A stretch of 64,000 nt of DNA from Blastobasis lacticolella (Eukaryota; Arthropoda; Insecta; Lepidoptera; Blastobasidae). The notes beneath the pieces were generated by a model. That model saw only the letters and a list, made by a program, of their open reading frames with translations, had not been told where the DNA came from and made no database searches. Made by a program: the position numbers and the translations under genes. Position 1 is the stretch's first letter. The number at the start of each line of letters is the position of its first letter. Below, in pieces: positions 12,404 to 22,239 of this stretch. Location of the stretch: contig LR990067.1 in assembly GCA_905147135.1 (NCBI GenBank), positions 8,060,001 through 8,124,000 of the forward strand. Direction: 5' to 3'.

Positions 12404-12640
12404 TTATGGAGGGGCATTTGACAATTTATCGCCGTCCCTTTTGTACACGATGTGCTGCCTTCTGTACCTGTGACTTTTACTAGGTCGTCGGTCCACCTCG
12501 CATTTCGTCACCATGCTGGAGTGATGCTCATGGAAAGGGGGTGTAGTGACAGACAAATTCGGTTTTTTTATGTTTTTGATGTAGATTTCGGCCAAGAATT
12601 TGCCGGCCGGGTAGTGGCAAGAATAAAAGGAGATGTCTGA
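12404..12640 (-). pseudogene. Non-LTR retrotransposon C-terminal fragment (RTE-like)
   Basis: The minus strand contains ARWTDDLVKVTGTEGS, the RWTDDLVKV motif found near the C terminus of many RTE-type proteins. The frame shifts on both sides. Confidence 0.5.
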
Positions 12641-12844
12641 AAAGAGTTGCAATTTACTAAGGAGTTGTGTCCGGACAGAGCACAGCGGCGGTTCATAGTC
12701 GGTGCCTACCCTATGGGACACAGGCTTGAGCTTTATGTATTACATGTATGTAGATTTCGGCCACTCTTACAAGCCCTAGAATTAGTAAAGAAACAAACCT
12801 GCCCTTGCCTTCAATCTGGTCAGGTTCTACTGTGAACAGGGTCA

Positions 12845-13022
12845 CGACTCAGGGAGGTCAGATGGCAGTCGCTCCACTGTAATTACCTGATATGCCAAAT
12901 TCTCAACACCAGGTGCTGTAGCGGTCAAATACCTGGTCTAATTAAAAAAATAATCTTGGATCATGGTCAAGGCGGATCCCGGATCCTCGCGCCCGAGATC
13001 AGAACCAGGATACTGACGTCAA
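12845..13022 (+). mobile_element. SINE-B tail fragments
   Basis: CAGATGGCAGTCGCTCCACTG and, after about 60 bp, GGATCATGGTCAAGGCGG and GATCAGAACCAGGATACTG. The second piece ends 75 bp from the 13097 exon end. Confidence 0.65.
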
Positions 13023-13096
13023 AATGGTAAATTTTTGCCTCTGCCTACATCTGTAAGATACGGGTGTGTGTATGTATGTATGATTTTTTTCCATAC

Positions 13097-13181
13097 CTGT
13101 CCCCCTTCCACGACGATATCTTGCAGTCCGCTGCCGCCCGGCGTCGCCCGCGCCGCCATTTGCCTCTCGCGAGCCACACGC
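13097..13181 (-). CDS. vlc: DLGAP/vulcan-like gene, C-terminal exon (last one found)
   Basis: An 85-bp exon encoding RVARERQMAARATPGGSGLQ then DIVVEGGQ. Acceptor is TTGTCCAG before 13181; donor is GGACAG/GTATGG after 13097. Phase fits the previous exon exactly and ends at a codon boundary. In vertebrate DLGAPs the equivalent stretch is KRAASVRQNSA, followed soon by a C-terminal PDZ ligand (TRL). Here the frame is still open, so a short terminal exon with the stop should lie further down the minus strand; I could not place it. The intronic continuation after GGQ reads VWKKIIHTY and is not conserved. Confidence 0.82.
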
Positions 13182-13316
13182 CTGGACAATACATATTTTA
13201 GTTTAGTATATTTACTATTACTACATACAAATACAGCTTTTAATAACATCATACCTTATTATTACATTAGGCCGAGCAGAAATTGAAATTACGAATTTCA
13301 ATTATGTATAACAAGG

Positions 13317-13505
13317 CATAGTGGACAAGGCGCGACTTCGTTCGCGTACACCTACCCTTTTTTTCATGCTTCTACCTTCCTCATGAATCTCTCTATCTAT
13401 TGTAGAAAACCGAATTAAAAACCGTTGCGTAGTTCTTGTAAGCATTGATACATAGGGACAGACGGCGGGATGCGACATTGTTAAGATATGTATTAAAAAA
13501 AAAAG
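13317..13505 (+). repeat. Repeat D (GCGACTTCGTTCGCG family)
   Basis: Starts AAGGCGCGACTTCGTTCGCG, includes CTATCTATTGTAGAAAACCG and CATAGGGACAGACGGCGGG, ends in an A run. Related pieces at 32945-33160, 38310-38365, 47440-47575 and 50990-51120, 48735-49025 and 54605-54780, 60895-61025. Confidence 0.6.
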
Positions 13506-13515
13506 GATGCAAGTG

Positions 13516-13590
13516 GTTTATCAGCTCTCTGGCCTAACACAAGCTTTGCTTCCTTTGAGGCTAGATGGCGCTCTGTGAATTTCTCCAAGC
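13516..13590 (+). mobile_element. SINE-A 3' fragment
   Basis: TTATCAGCTCTCTGGCC, CACAAGCTTTGCTTCC, GCTAGATGGCGCTCTGTGAA. Lies in the intron between the 14484 and 13181 exons. Confidence 0.65.
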
Positions 13591-13689
13591 ATAATAATAA
13601 TTATTAACTATGGTAGCTCATTTTATACTGGTGGTAAGGTTCATGTGGACATAGTACAGTTACTGGTAGTATCGCACGAGTCGCTTAGG

Positions 13690-13860
13690 TTGAACCTTTA
13701 TAATGCCGCCAAGGAATGGAAAGCGTTACCTACCAGTGTTTTCCCTGATCACTATAATTTGGACGCCTTCAAGGCCAGAGTGAATAGGCAGTTCCTAGAC
13801 AGGCATGCTCCATCTTCGGCGGCATCGTCACTTACTACCAGGTGAGATGGCGGTCGAATG
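13690..13860 (+). pseudogene. LINE family 1 3' fragment
   Basis: Short intact frame AAKEWKALPTSVFPDHYN, LDAFKARVNRQFLDRHA and stop, then GTGAGATGGCGGTCGAATG. In the intron between the 14484 and 13181 exons. Confidence 0.75.
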
Positions 13861-14483
13861 ACCGGATAGAAACAAAAATCTGTTCATGGTTGCTTTTTAT
13901 ACTACACGGTAACAAACGAGCAGACAGCCCACCTGATGGTAAGCGATAACTGTCGCTCGTAACATCTACGATTCATGCATTTAGGTTGCATGCAACAAAA
14001 ATGCAGAACCACAGGTGCATTGTCACTGTGAGGACTAAGCTGAAATATCTCATGTCCGTAATTTCGCTGGCTACCTTATCCTTCAACCCGCCTGCCAAGC
14101 GTGGAGATTATGGCAATAATCTCCCCTTTCGTGGGAGAGGCCCTAAGTCCCACAGTGAATTGTTTCTTTATTTTTATATTTTATTCAAACTCTCAAACTC
14201 AAATACGTTTATTCAGTTTAGGTTTTTACAAACACTTATGAACGTCACAATTATAATATAAAATGAATACTAGGCACCACAGCACCAACGAGCGGACATC
14301 GGTTACTTGGATAGTATGTAGAGCCATATAAAAAGAAAACAAAAAATAGACTCCGCAGCCAAAGATTTCATTGTTTGTCCACGACACTGTGACATTGACA
14401 GTCACGTAATGTCATTTGATATGTCACCCCACCACCGAACGCATTGATATTGTACATAGTAGTCACCACACAGTATATCTCAC

Positions 14484-14626
14484 CTCCGATGCTCGAGCAT
14501 AGCCTTCCTATCGGCCTCTCGCTTCTCTGCCGCGAGCCTCGCCTTCTCGTTCTTCACCTGGGGCGAGGCCCGGGGGCGGCGCGGGGTCGCCGAGGTCGCC
14601 ACGGGGGCGGGTCGCTCGGGGGTTGG
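14484..14626 (-). CDS. vlc: DLGAP/vulcan-like gene, Pro-rich and basic C-terminal exon
   Basis: A 143-bp exon starting PTPERPAPVATSATPRRPR and ending in a charged helix-like stretch (KNEKARLAAEKREADRKAML). Acceptor is CCCTCCCCAG before 14626; donor is CATCGGAG/GTGAGATA after 14484. This matches the Pro-rich linker and basic KR-rich helix that follow the GKAP domain in DLGAP proteins. It enters at a codon boundary and leaves two bases (AG), completed to Arg by the next exon. Very GC-rich locally. Confidence 0.88.
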
Positions 14627-15090
14627 CTGGGGAGGGGATGAAATAATAATATTATAGTATTTATATCGGGCAAAAAGTAAATTGAAACTTGTAACAGACG
14701 TTCCGTTTTGGCCGGAGCCGACCAACCGTCAGATGCAGTTGATACTAATCCTTACGCAGTATAAAATAAAGTCGCTGTTGGATTAATTCGGATGCGCAGG
14801 CGACCTTTGTGTGTCTGGACATGGGAAGTGTCTCGGTATGGTATGCCTGTGCGTATGGTAAGTATAGACATTGTAATGTGACATATTAAGATGACTATTG
14901 ATACTCAATTAATATCTAAAGGTGACAATTTCAATTCTATTATTAATTCTATTGACTGTGATACTATTTAATTATTGATGTAAATACTCAATATATATGC
15001 ATTGTTAGTTAGGACATCATGTATACCTAGATACTGAATTTTGGACATTGTATGAACAATACTAATAAAGAAATATGAATATGAATAGAT

Positions 15091-16350
15091 ATGATAAATA
15101 TGGATATGGTCAGTGTGGTAATGGTATATCTGTGGAAATGGTCAGTGGGTATGGTTAGTATGGATATGGTAAACATGGATATGGCAAGTGTGTGTTTATG
15201 GTGTGTCTATGGGTATGCTCAGTGTGGGTATGGTATGTCTGTGGGTATGGTAAGTGTGTGGTTACGGTATGACTGTGAGTGTGGTCAGTGTGGGTATGGT
15301 AAGTGTGTGGTTACGGTATGACTGTGAGTGTGGTCAGTGTGGGTATGGTATGTCTGTGGGTATGGTAAGTGTGTGGTTACGGTATGACTGTGAGTGTGGT
15401 CAGTGTGGGTATGGTATGTCTGTGGGTATGGTAAGTGTGTGGTTACGGTATGACTGTGAGTGTGGTCAGTGTGGGTATGGTAAGTGTGTGGTTACGGTAT
15501 GACTGTGAGTGTGGTCAGTGTGGGTATGGTAAGTGTGTGGTTACGGTATGACTGTGAGTGTGGTCAGTGTGGGTATGGTAAGTGTGTGGTTACGGTATGA
15601 CTGTGAGTGTGGTCAGTGTGGGTATGGTATGTCTGTGGGTATGGTAAGTGTGTGGTTACGGTATGACTGTGAGTGTGGTCAGTGTGGGTATGGTATGTCT
15701 GTGGGTATGGTAAGTGTGTGGTTACGGTATGACTGTGAGTGTGGTCAGTGTGGATATGGTATGTCTGTGGGTATGGTAAGTGTGTGGTTACGGTATGACT
15801 GTGAGTGTGGTCAGTGTGGGTATGGTATGTCTGTGGGTATGGTAAGTGTGTGGTTACGGTATGACTGTGAGTGTGGTCAGTGTGGGTATGGTATGTCTGT
15901 GGGTATGGTAAGTGTGTGGTTACGGTATGACTGTGAGTGTGGTCAGTGTGGGTATGGTATGTCTGTGGGTATGGTAAGTGTGTGGTTACGGTATGACTGT
16001 GAGTGTGGTCAGTGTGGGTATGGTATGTCTGTGGGTATGGTAAGTGTGTGGTTACGGTATGACTGTGAGTGTGGTCAGTGTGGGTATGGTATGTCTGTGG
16101 GTATGGTAAGTGTGTGGTTACGGTATGACTGTGAGTGTGGTCAGTGTGGGTATGGTAAAAATGGATATTACAAGTGGGTGGTTATTGTATGTCAGTGGGT
16201 ATGGTCAATATGGATATGGCAAGTGTGTTGATATCTGTAAGTGTGGACATGGTAAGTGTGCTTGTAGTCTGTGTTTGGGCATGTTCAGTTATGTATCTGT
16301 GTCTCTGTGTGTCTGTCAGTGTGGGTGGGTATGCTAAATGTGGGTATGTC
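15091..16350. repeat. Minisatellite with 66-bp and 49-bp units
   Basis: The core (about 15255-16160) holds 15 copies of GGTTACGGTATGACTGTGAG spaced 49, 66, 66, 49, 49, 49 and then 66 bp eight times. The short unit lacks 17 bp (TGTCTGTGGGTATGGTA). Copies are almost identical at the 3' side, pointing to recent expansion. Degenerate GGTATGG-type repeats flank the core and continue beyond the hAT insertion (17520-17590, 17750-17890). Sits in the DLGAP intron between the 17889 and 14626 exons. The 232-codon frame at 15533-16231 is a by-product of the 66-bp (22-codon) period. Confidence 0.97.
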
Positions 16351-16450
16351 ATAATTGTGTGCCTAAACTCTGTGCGCGCCAATCTGTGTATGGCCATGTA
16401 TCCGTGTCCCCGTGTCCCCGTCCTGGCACGCACCTCCCGCCAGCCCAGAT
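16350..16450 (-). repeat. Duplicate of the intron start and last 12 bp of the 17889-18043 exon
   Basis: Bases 16350-16447 match 17777-17901: shared GTGTGCCTAAA, CTGTGTATGGCCATGTAT, and GCACGCACCTCCCGCCAGCC next to the exon end. On the gene strand this recreates GGCTGGCGGGAG/GTGCGTG, the last 12 exon bases with a full donor (decoy GT at 16433-16432). No matching acceptor or further exon sequence is present. Confidence 0.78.
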
Positions 16451-16610
16451 TGGAGTATACGACCGATGGTGGGAGTTCGATTTGGGAGTGTGTGTGTGTT
16501 TATGTGTGTCGTGTATGCGTGTGGTGAGTGTGTCGGTGCGGTAAGTGTGGATATGGTTAGATTGGTAATGGTGTCTCTGTGTAGACGGTCAGTGTGGGTA
16601 TGGTTAAGAT

Positions 16611-17511
16611 CAGTGGCGTGCCTAGGGGTTCAGAGTAAGGCAAGCCGAGAGATGAAGTTTGTGTAGTTTTTACGGTCATTAAAAATAAATCCATCCCCTT
16701 GCCACATTACTGATCAATCCTCACTTATCACTCTTCAGTTTTATACCAGCAATATAACTTGTAAGAGAGACAACCAACAATTCAACGAGTTTGGTACACC
16801 AATCTATGAAATTGTCTTATAAGCGATTTACTAATCTGAGAAATAGGTATAATAGGAATACATATAAGGAAATAATTTGTTATTTTCGGAGAAATGATTA
16901 AAAACTTTACCTTTTCCATGCCAATCAAAATTTTTGCACATTTTAAACCATCACAAGGGACTTTACTTCGTCTATTGTTGATCAATCTAATTAAATCACT
17001 TTTACTACAAAACACAACAAAAAACTAATTACTTATCCGCCCAAACGGCTCAAACAAAACAATAGTGAAGTTGGTACGTATTACAGCTTTCAACAAACGT
17101 ACCTACTGCGCATGCGCGAAGTTGCCATTTTCAAAGATTCGTGTACAACTTCATACGCATGCAGGGCTTAAAGTCTCTTACAATTTACTATATAAACAAA
17201 CGTATAGTTATATCTCATTACAGGACAGTTTTCATATGTAAGAAAGAGACATACCGGCCGGAATCAAAGCCCGCTTACAAGCCAGCGCGTGCGAGCGAGA
17301 TGACTGACCGAGTCTCAATTTCCTCAACTTGCGTGTGCGTTCGGATCGTGTTTCGTAACCTAGGCGCACGATGGCGCTGCTTTGCGGCGCGGCAGTTTGA
17401 AAAGCATTAGGAGCGCGAACTTTAAATAGTTCGCGCTCGCATTATCTTTGATTATTTATCGATAATTATTTTAATAAGGCAAGCCCGGCTTGTATGACAG
17501 TAACGCCACTG
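16611..17511. mobile_element. Non-autonomous hAT-type element, 901 bp
   Basis: Ends CAGTGGCGT and ACGCCACTG are inverted repeats, and both sides carry the exact 8-bp direct repeat GTTAAGAT (16603-16610 and 17512-17519). An 8-bp target duplication with a CANTGGCG-type terminus is characteristic of hAT transposons. The interior is AT-rich at left and holds a GC-richer stretch near 17250-17430. I found no transposase coding region. Confidence 0.88.
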
Positions 17512-17588
17512 GTTAAGATGAACATAGCAAATGTGTGGTAATGGTATGTCAGTGGGTATGGTCAGTGTGGGTATGGTACGTCTGTGGG

Positions 17589-17748
17589 TAAGTAAGTAAG
17601 TAAGTAAAAACTCTTTATAGCACACACAAAAAAAATATACATAACAAGAAATAAGAAAAACAATTTATATGCGCGCGAAGGCGGTTATCGCTTTAAGCGA
17701 TCTCTTCCAGACAACCTTTGGGAAGAGGTAAGTTATCACAGTATCTCA
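17589..17748. mobile_element. Retrotransposon 3'-end fragment in the minisatellite flank
   Basis: GTAAGTAAGTAAGTAAAAACTC starts an insert containing CTCTTTATAGCACACAC and A-rich tracts, then a GC-richer piece (GAAGGCGGTTATCGC). It interrupts the degenerate GGTATGG repeat, which resumes at about 17750. The CTCTTTAT...GCACAC pattern resembles reversed 3' tails of lepidopteran LINEs. Confidence 0.5.
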
Positions 17749-17888
17749 TGTCGGGTATGGTCAGTGTAGATATTATAAATGTGGGTATCTCATAAGTGTG
17801 TGCCTAAACCCTGTAAACCCCTATAACCCGCATGTCATTCACTCTGTGTATGGCCATGTATCTGCGTCACTGTGTCCCTGACACGCAC

Positions 17889-18043
17889 CTCCCGCCAGCC
17901 GCCGGCGAGCCGCGCCAGGCCGGCGTGCAGCGCGTCCACGTGCCGCACCTGCAGCATCACCATGTCCCAGAAGCCCTGCAGGTCCTCGGCGGTGGTGGGG
18001 TACTTCTCGCCCGGCCGGGAGTTTATGTTGTTGTAGCAGAGGC
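17889..18043 (-). CDS. vlc: DLGAP/vulcan-like gene, GKAP-domain exon with GFWD motif
   Basis: A 155-bp exon encoding GLCYNNIN, then TTAEDLQGFWDMVMLQV, then ALHAGLARLAGGWRE. This is the best-conserved part of the DLGAP C-terminal domain; vertebrate members have GLCEQNLNP, then PTAQDLAGFWDLLQLSI. Acceptor is CCCCTTCCAG before 18043; donor is GGGAG/GTGCGTG after 17889. It leaves at a codon boundary. The exon is much more GC-rich than its surroundings. The donor region has a near-identical copy at about 16430-16447 in the following intron. Confidence 0.94.
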
Positions 18044-18498
18044 CTGGAAGGGGGAGGGAAGTGTTTAGATCGCTTTTGCTGCGAATCCAGATATCAAAGA
18101 GTCCAGCGGCCAGGTGAGTCGTGCGCACAGCTGTATGGCCGCCGAAATATACAGTGGAGCCCGCGCTGGCGCGGCTCGAGTGCGCGGACCAGCGCCGATC
18201 GAGTCCGATCGTGCTTGTGTGGACCGGCAAAATGAGTCCGCATGTACTCGCGTAGCTTTGTAGGAATTACAACCTGTATGTCGAAACGGTCGCAGTGAAT
18301 ATAGCTGCAGGTTGATTTTGACAGAAATACTGTCGAGTTGGTCGGACAGTAGTTAGTTAGAGTTGCTTTCCGCGTCTATCTGTCTTTATATCCCTCCTCC
18401 TAAACAACGCAGCAGATTTGGATACGGTTTTGCTTCCGCCAGCCGTAGCGCCTATCTCGGCACCACTCCAGAAGGTTTATATGTATCACATAACACAT

Positions 18499-21400
18499 TT
18501 TTTTTTATTTTTTATAACAAACAAGTCGGGCATTTGACCGCCATCTCACCTGTTGGTAAGTGACGATGCGGCCGAAGATGAAGCATGCCCGTCTTGGAAC
18601 AGCCTATTCACTCTAGCCTTAAAGGCATCCAGATTATATTGATCAGGGAACACACGCGCAGGCAAAGCGTTCCATTCCTTAGCCGTACGCATTATAAAGG
18701 TCGAGCCAAAGCGGTTCGTACGGATGGCTGGAAGATCCACGACATAAGGATGAAGCGCTCGCCCGGATCGCGTTTCCCGATGGCGGAAAGGGGCCGGCGG
18801 AATGAGGTCGTGCAGCTGCTTCGCACACTCTCCGAAATGTAATCTGTAGAAGACCGACAGACGCGCAACCCTACGCCGATGCTCGAGGCTCTGCAGCCTA
18901 GCCTTAATCAACCGCGGGTCACAAATTATCTTCTTTGCACGTTTTTCCACCGAATCCAAAGCCGCCAGTTGATATTTAGCTGATCCATCCCAGAGGTGGC
19001 AGCAGTACTCCATGCAGGACCGCACTTGTGCTTGATATAACTGAAGCAACTGCCTAGAAGTGAAGTACCGCCTAACCTTCGAGAGGATACCAAGTTTTTT
19101 TGCTGCAGTCTTTGCCTTGGATTCGATGTACTGACCGAAGTTGAGATTTGAAGATAACTCAACACCAAGAAGCTGTAGGTTGTCGGTAATTTCCACAGGA
19201 ACATCCCGAAAAGTTGGAGTAAGATGGAATGGACTCCTTTTGGCGGAAAACAAACACGCCTGAGTTTTGGTTGCGTTGAACGCCACCAGATTGGCATCGC
19301 CCCAATCAGAAACTGCCTTGAGAGCTATGTCCAAACGATCAACCATGGCCTCTCGACAAGACTGAATATCGTCCCTGCTGGCTTTTGCCTCTGACAGATA
19401 TCTATCCGTTACCGTGCTGTCATCTGCATACCCAAAGGTACCTGGTACAAGCAGATTGTTAATATGCAGCAGGAATAAAGTCGCGGACAGTACAGATCCC
19501 TGAGGAACTCCCGCGTCGATAGCCTGGAGATTAGACGAGTAGCCATCGATAACTACACGGATTGAACGTTCACTCAAAAAATCTGATATCCAGGTGCAAA
19601 AGCCAACAGGAATACCAAATGAAGGAAGCTTGCTTAGAAGGCAAGCATGCCAAACCCTGTCAAAGGCCTTAGAAATATAAAGAGACACAGCAAGGGCCTC
19701 GCCATGTCTCTCAATGGCCTCACTCCATAATTGTGTGGCATACACCAGAAGGTCCCCAGTAGACCGACCACGGCGGAATCCGTACTGGTGATCGCTGAGG
19801 AGATCGTTACCTTCAAGATGCGCAAGGAGTTTATTGTTCAGCGCACGTTCCATAATCTTACAGAGTATAGAAGTGACCGAAATAGGGCGGTAATTGGAAG
19901 GGTCGGCACGGCTGCCTTTTTTTGGCACGGGCTGCACATTGGCAAGCTTCCACGACTTAGGTACAATACCAGTCTCAAGTGAGAGGCGATACAGGCGCGT
20001 GACAACAGGAGACAGCTCGGGGGCACAACTACGCAGGACTATTGCCGGTATACCATCTGGTCCACTAGCCTTGTTCACGTCCAGACTCCGCAGGATTTTC
20101 AATATCTCTTTCTGATGTATTTGCACCTCTGCCATAGCGCAGTCAGCACGGGGTGAGATAGGTGGTGTTTTTCCTGCAGTATCCAAACGCGAATTCGCCG
20201 CGAAAAGAGAAACAAGCAAATTTGATTTCTCTTCAGCAGCATGGGCCAATGTTCCGTCTGGTTTTAGCAACGGAGGCAACGAAGACTGGCTGAAATTTGA
20301 TTCGACCGCTTTTGCCAAAGACCAAAACGCCTTACTCCCAGGAGGGTAAGAGGCCAGTTTGGCGCCAATCCGGCTTATGTGATTGAATCGAGCCCTGCGT
20401 AGCGTCCTTTTGCAAGACTTGGCGGCGAGGTTAAAGGCTCTCTTCAGTTTGCGAGTATCCGGAGACATATGCGCTCGAGCCTCAGCCCAGGCAAAGTATG
20501 CCGCCCGCTTCAGCACTTCAGCGCGACTACACTCAGCACTAAACCATGGACGAGACCTGCCGTTCATCGCTACGTCAGAATACGGAATAAAGTACTCCTT
20601 ACCCTGCCGTATAACCGCGGTAACGGCTTCGGCACAATTCGACGGATCGCCCGAAGAGAAGCATGCCTCCCGCCAAGGATAGGACGAAAAGAAGTGGCGC
20701 ATCTCATCCCAATCTGCTGACTTGTATCGCCACACCCGTCGGGGGTTGCCTGGGCTTTGCTCGGGTGGGGAATAAACGGATACAGATTTCACCAGACAGT
20801 GATCGGATGTACCCAGCGGTGCAGAAACCGATACTGAGTGCCTGTCCGGATCAGTTGTCAGCAGAAGGTCTAAGCAATTGGCGGTATGGGAGTCAACATC
20901 AGGTACCCTCGTGGCACAGCTTACCAGCTGGGTGAGATCTAGCGACAGAGCTAGTTTACGTGCCTCTCTCCCAGCATCATCCGTCATCTGGTATGGGAAA
21001 AGCCATTCTTGGTGGTGGGCATTGAAATCCCCCAGAATGACTAACTGCGCCGCGGGGTAACGTTCCCTCGCTTCATCCGCCACTTCTACGAGATGGTCAC
21101 ATAAGCGAGTCGTCTCCTGATCCCCGCTGTGCGATCGGTAAATGCACGCATACAGGAGTTGTTCTTGACCTGTAGCCACCAGCAACCATAAAATAGAGAA
21201 ACTAGACCCCTCAAAGCTCCTTAGACGCCGAATGCAGATGTCTTCGCGAGCGTACACACAGACTCCGGCACGAGGTACAAACCTGTGCTCGAGAGTATAC
21301 CCTGGGTAGCTGAGGTACGCCGCGTCAGCCGGACATCTGATCTGCGTCTCGGTGAGGAACAGCAGCTGTGGTGGTTCAGTTTCAAGGTGGTAGTGGACTG

Positions 21401-22090
21401 CATCGAGATTTGAGTGCAGGCCTCGGATGTTAGTGAGGTGCACTTTGAATGGGAGGGAGTGCAGCCGCTGTTTAACGTTTCTCTTTTTTTTACTGATCAT
21501 GAGTTTGAGTGAAAAGGTTGTTTTAGGAGGATGGCAGTTGGACGAGGTGGCGCTCCGCCCACCAGCAAACATGCTCACCAATATCGCACGGGAAGGTGCC
21601 TGACGCGGAGACCGCGGGGACGCCCGAACCCCCCCAAATTGGCTACCTGGCCCTCCCATCCGGTCGCCAACCGGCAAGGTAGAGCAATCTGGGATTTTTC
21701 GTAAGATGGCGGGGCAGCCTTTCACTGGCGGCTAACCAGCTACTTGGGCCCCCAACTATCTACGGTCGGCCAGCGGCGGCACCGTGCTTCGGATCCCGCT
21801 GCCCTCCGAAGCCAGGCACCCGGTACGGGAGTGGTGAGCATCAAGAAAAAAGACGGTTACGCAGAGCGACCACAACTGTCCAGACCCATCCTCCTAAGCG
21901 GCCACTCCAGACATCACAACGAAACACGGCTGGGCCGCTTGACGATGCGTTCGCCTGGAGGGTGGTGACCAGCCACGGCCGAAGCCTACCACCGGAGAGA
22001 GTGCTGTCCATTTTGCACTACCCGGGGATCACGTGTAGGGAAACGAGTCATGAAGCCCAAAGTGGGCTTCGCCTACGGATGCGGGCAGCA
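18499..22090 (-). mobile_element. Nearly full-length non-LTR retrotransposon (LINE family 1)
   Basis: About 3.6 kb in the sense orientation of the host gene, inside the intron between the 22320 and 18043 exons. It has a GC-rich leader (about 22090-21726), one long open frame, a short 3' tail and an A-rich end at about 18499-18520. Both element limits are approximate; I could not find a convincing target-site duplication. Many 3' fragments of the same family are scattered through the window, for example at 1150, 4810, 5780, 13690, 42840, 47770 and 53580. Confidence 0.85.
18546..21725 (-). CDS. LINE family 1 ORF2: endonuclease plus reverse transcriptase, RT motif A mutated
   Basis: A 1059-codon open frame. 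The first about 75 codons may be leader: an internal Met at residue 76 (MISKKKRN) is a good alternative start. Endonuclease (APE type) motifs are present: TNIRGLHSN (98-106), LTET (124-127), YRSHSG (196-201), GDFNAHH (232-238) and SDHC (307-310). RT motifs are PVPKKG (599-604), NYRPISVTS (611-619), YGFRRGRS (648-655), GVPQGSVL (739-746) and GYADDS (765-770). Motif A reads SLYISKAFD: the metal-binding Asp expected at residue 683 is Tyr (codon TAT at 19679-19677), where the related element at 51-53 kb has SLDIAKAFD. The C terminus carries the conserved AKEWNALPARVFPD segment. No ORF1 was recognised. Function in life: target-primed reverse transcription. This copy is predicted inactive despite an unbroken frame. 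Clade not assigned with certainty (Jockey/CR1-like group). Confidence 0.9.
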   Translation of the reverse strand: MKGCPAILRKIPDCSTLPVGDRMGGPGSQFGGVRASPRSPRQAPSRAILVSMFAGGRSATSSNCHPPKTTFSLKLMISKKKRNVKQRLHSLPFKVHLTNIRGLHSNLDAVHYHLETEPPQLLFLTETQIRCPADAAYLSYPGYTLEHRFVPRAGVCVYAREDICIRRLRSFEGSSFSILWLLVATGQEQLLYACIYRSHSGDQETTRLCDHLVEVADEARERYPAAQLVILGDFNAHHQEWLFPYQMTDDAGREARKLALSLDLTQLVSCATRVPDVDSHTANCLDLLLTTDPDRHSVSVSAPLGTSDHCLVKSVSVYSPPEQSPGNPRRVWRYKSADWDEMRHFFSSYPWREACFSSGDPSNCAEAVTAVIRQGKEYFIPYSDVAMNGRSRPWFSAECSRAEVLKRAAYFAWAEARAHMSPDTRKLKRAFNLAAKSCKRTLRRARFNHISRIGAKLASYPPGSKAFWSLAKAVESNFSQSSLPPLLKPDGTLAHAAEEKSNLLVSLFAANSRLDTAGKTPPISPRADCAMAEVQIHQKEILKILRSLDVNKASGPDGIPAIVLRSCAPELSPVVTRLYRLSLETGIVPKSWKLANVQPVPKKGSRADPSNYRPISVTSILCKIMERALNNKLLAHLEGNDLLSDHQYGFRRGRSTGDLLVYATQLWSEAIERHGEALAVSLYISKAFDRVWHACLLSKLPSFGIPVGFCTWISDFLSERSIRVVIDGYSSNLQAIDAGVPQGSVLSATLFLLHINNLLVPGTFGYADDSTVTDRYLSEAKASRDDIQSCREAMVDRLDIALKAVSDWGDANLVAFNATKTQACLFSAKRSPFHLTPTFRDVPVEITDNLQLLGVELSSNLNFGQYIESKAKTAAKKLGILSKVRRYFTSRQLLQLYQAQVRSCMEYCCHLWDGSAKYQLAALDSVEKRAKKIICDPRLIKARLQSLEHRRRVARLSVFYRLHFGECAKQLHDLIPPAPFRHRETRSGRALHPYVVDLPAIRTNRFGSTFIMRTAKEWNALPARVFPDQYNLDAFKARVNRLFQDGHASSSAASSLTNR

Positions 22091-22239
22091 TTGACCCCCA
22101 TAAACATACATGCATATTATAATACAGAAAACATAGAAATAGATGCAAAGCCGAGTCGGGTCGTCAGTGCAGTATAAGTCAAAATAACAATCTCGTCTCA
22201 CTGCTGACGCCCCTAGTGGGTATTATTTTATTGACGTTC

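Noticed and set aside
15533..16231. A 232-codon Cys/Gly/Val-rich repeat protein on the plus strand
   Set aside because: The frame stays open only because the 66-bp unit is a multiple of three. The 49-bp units break it, there is no promoter or family match, and it is antisense within an intron.
15091..16350. CRISPR-like array
   Set aside because: Units are tandem without unique spacers and the genome is clearly eukaryotic.
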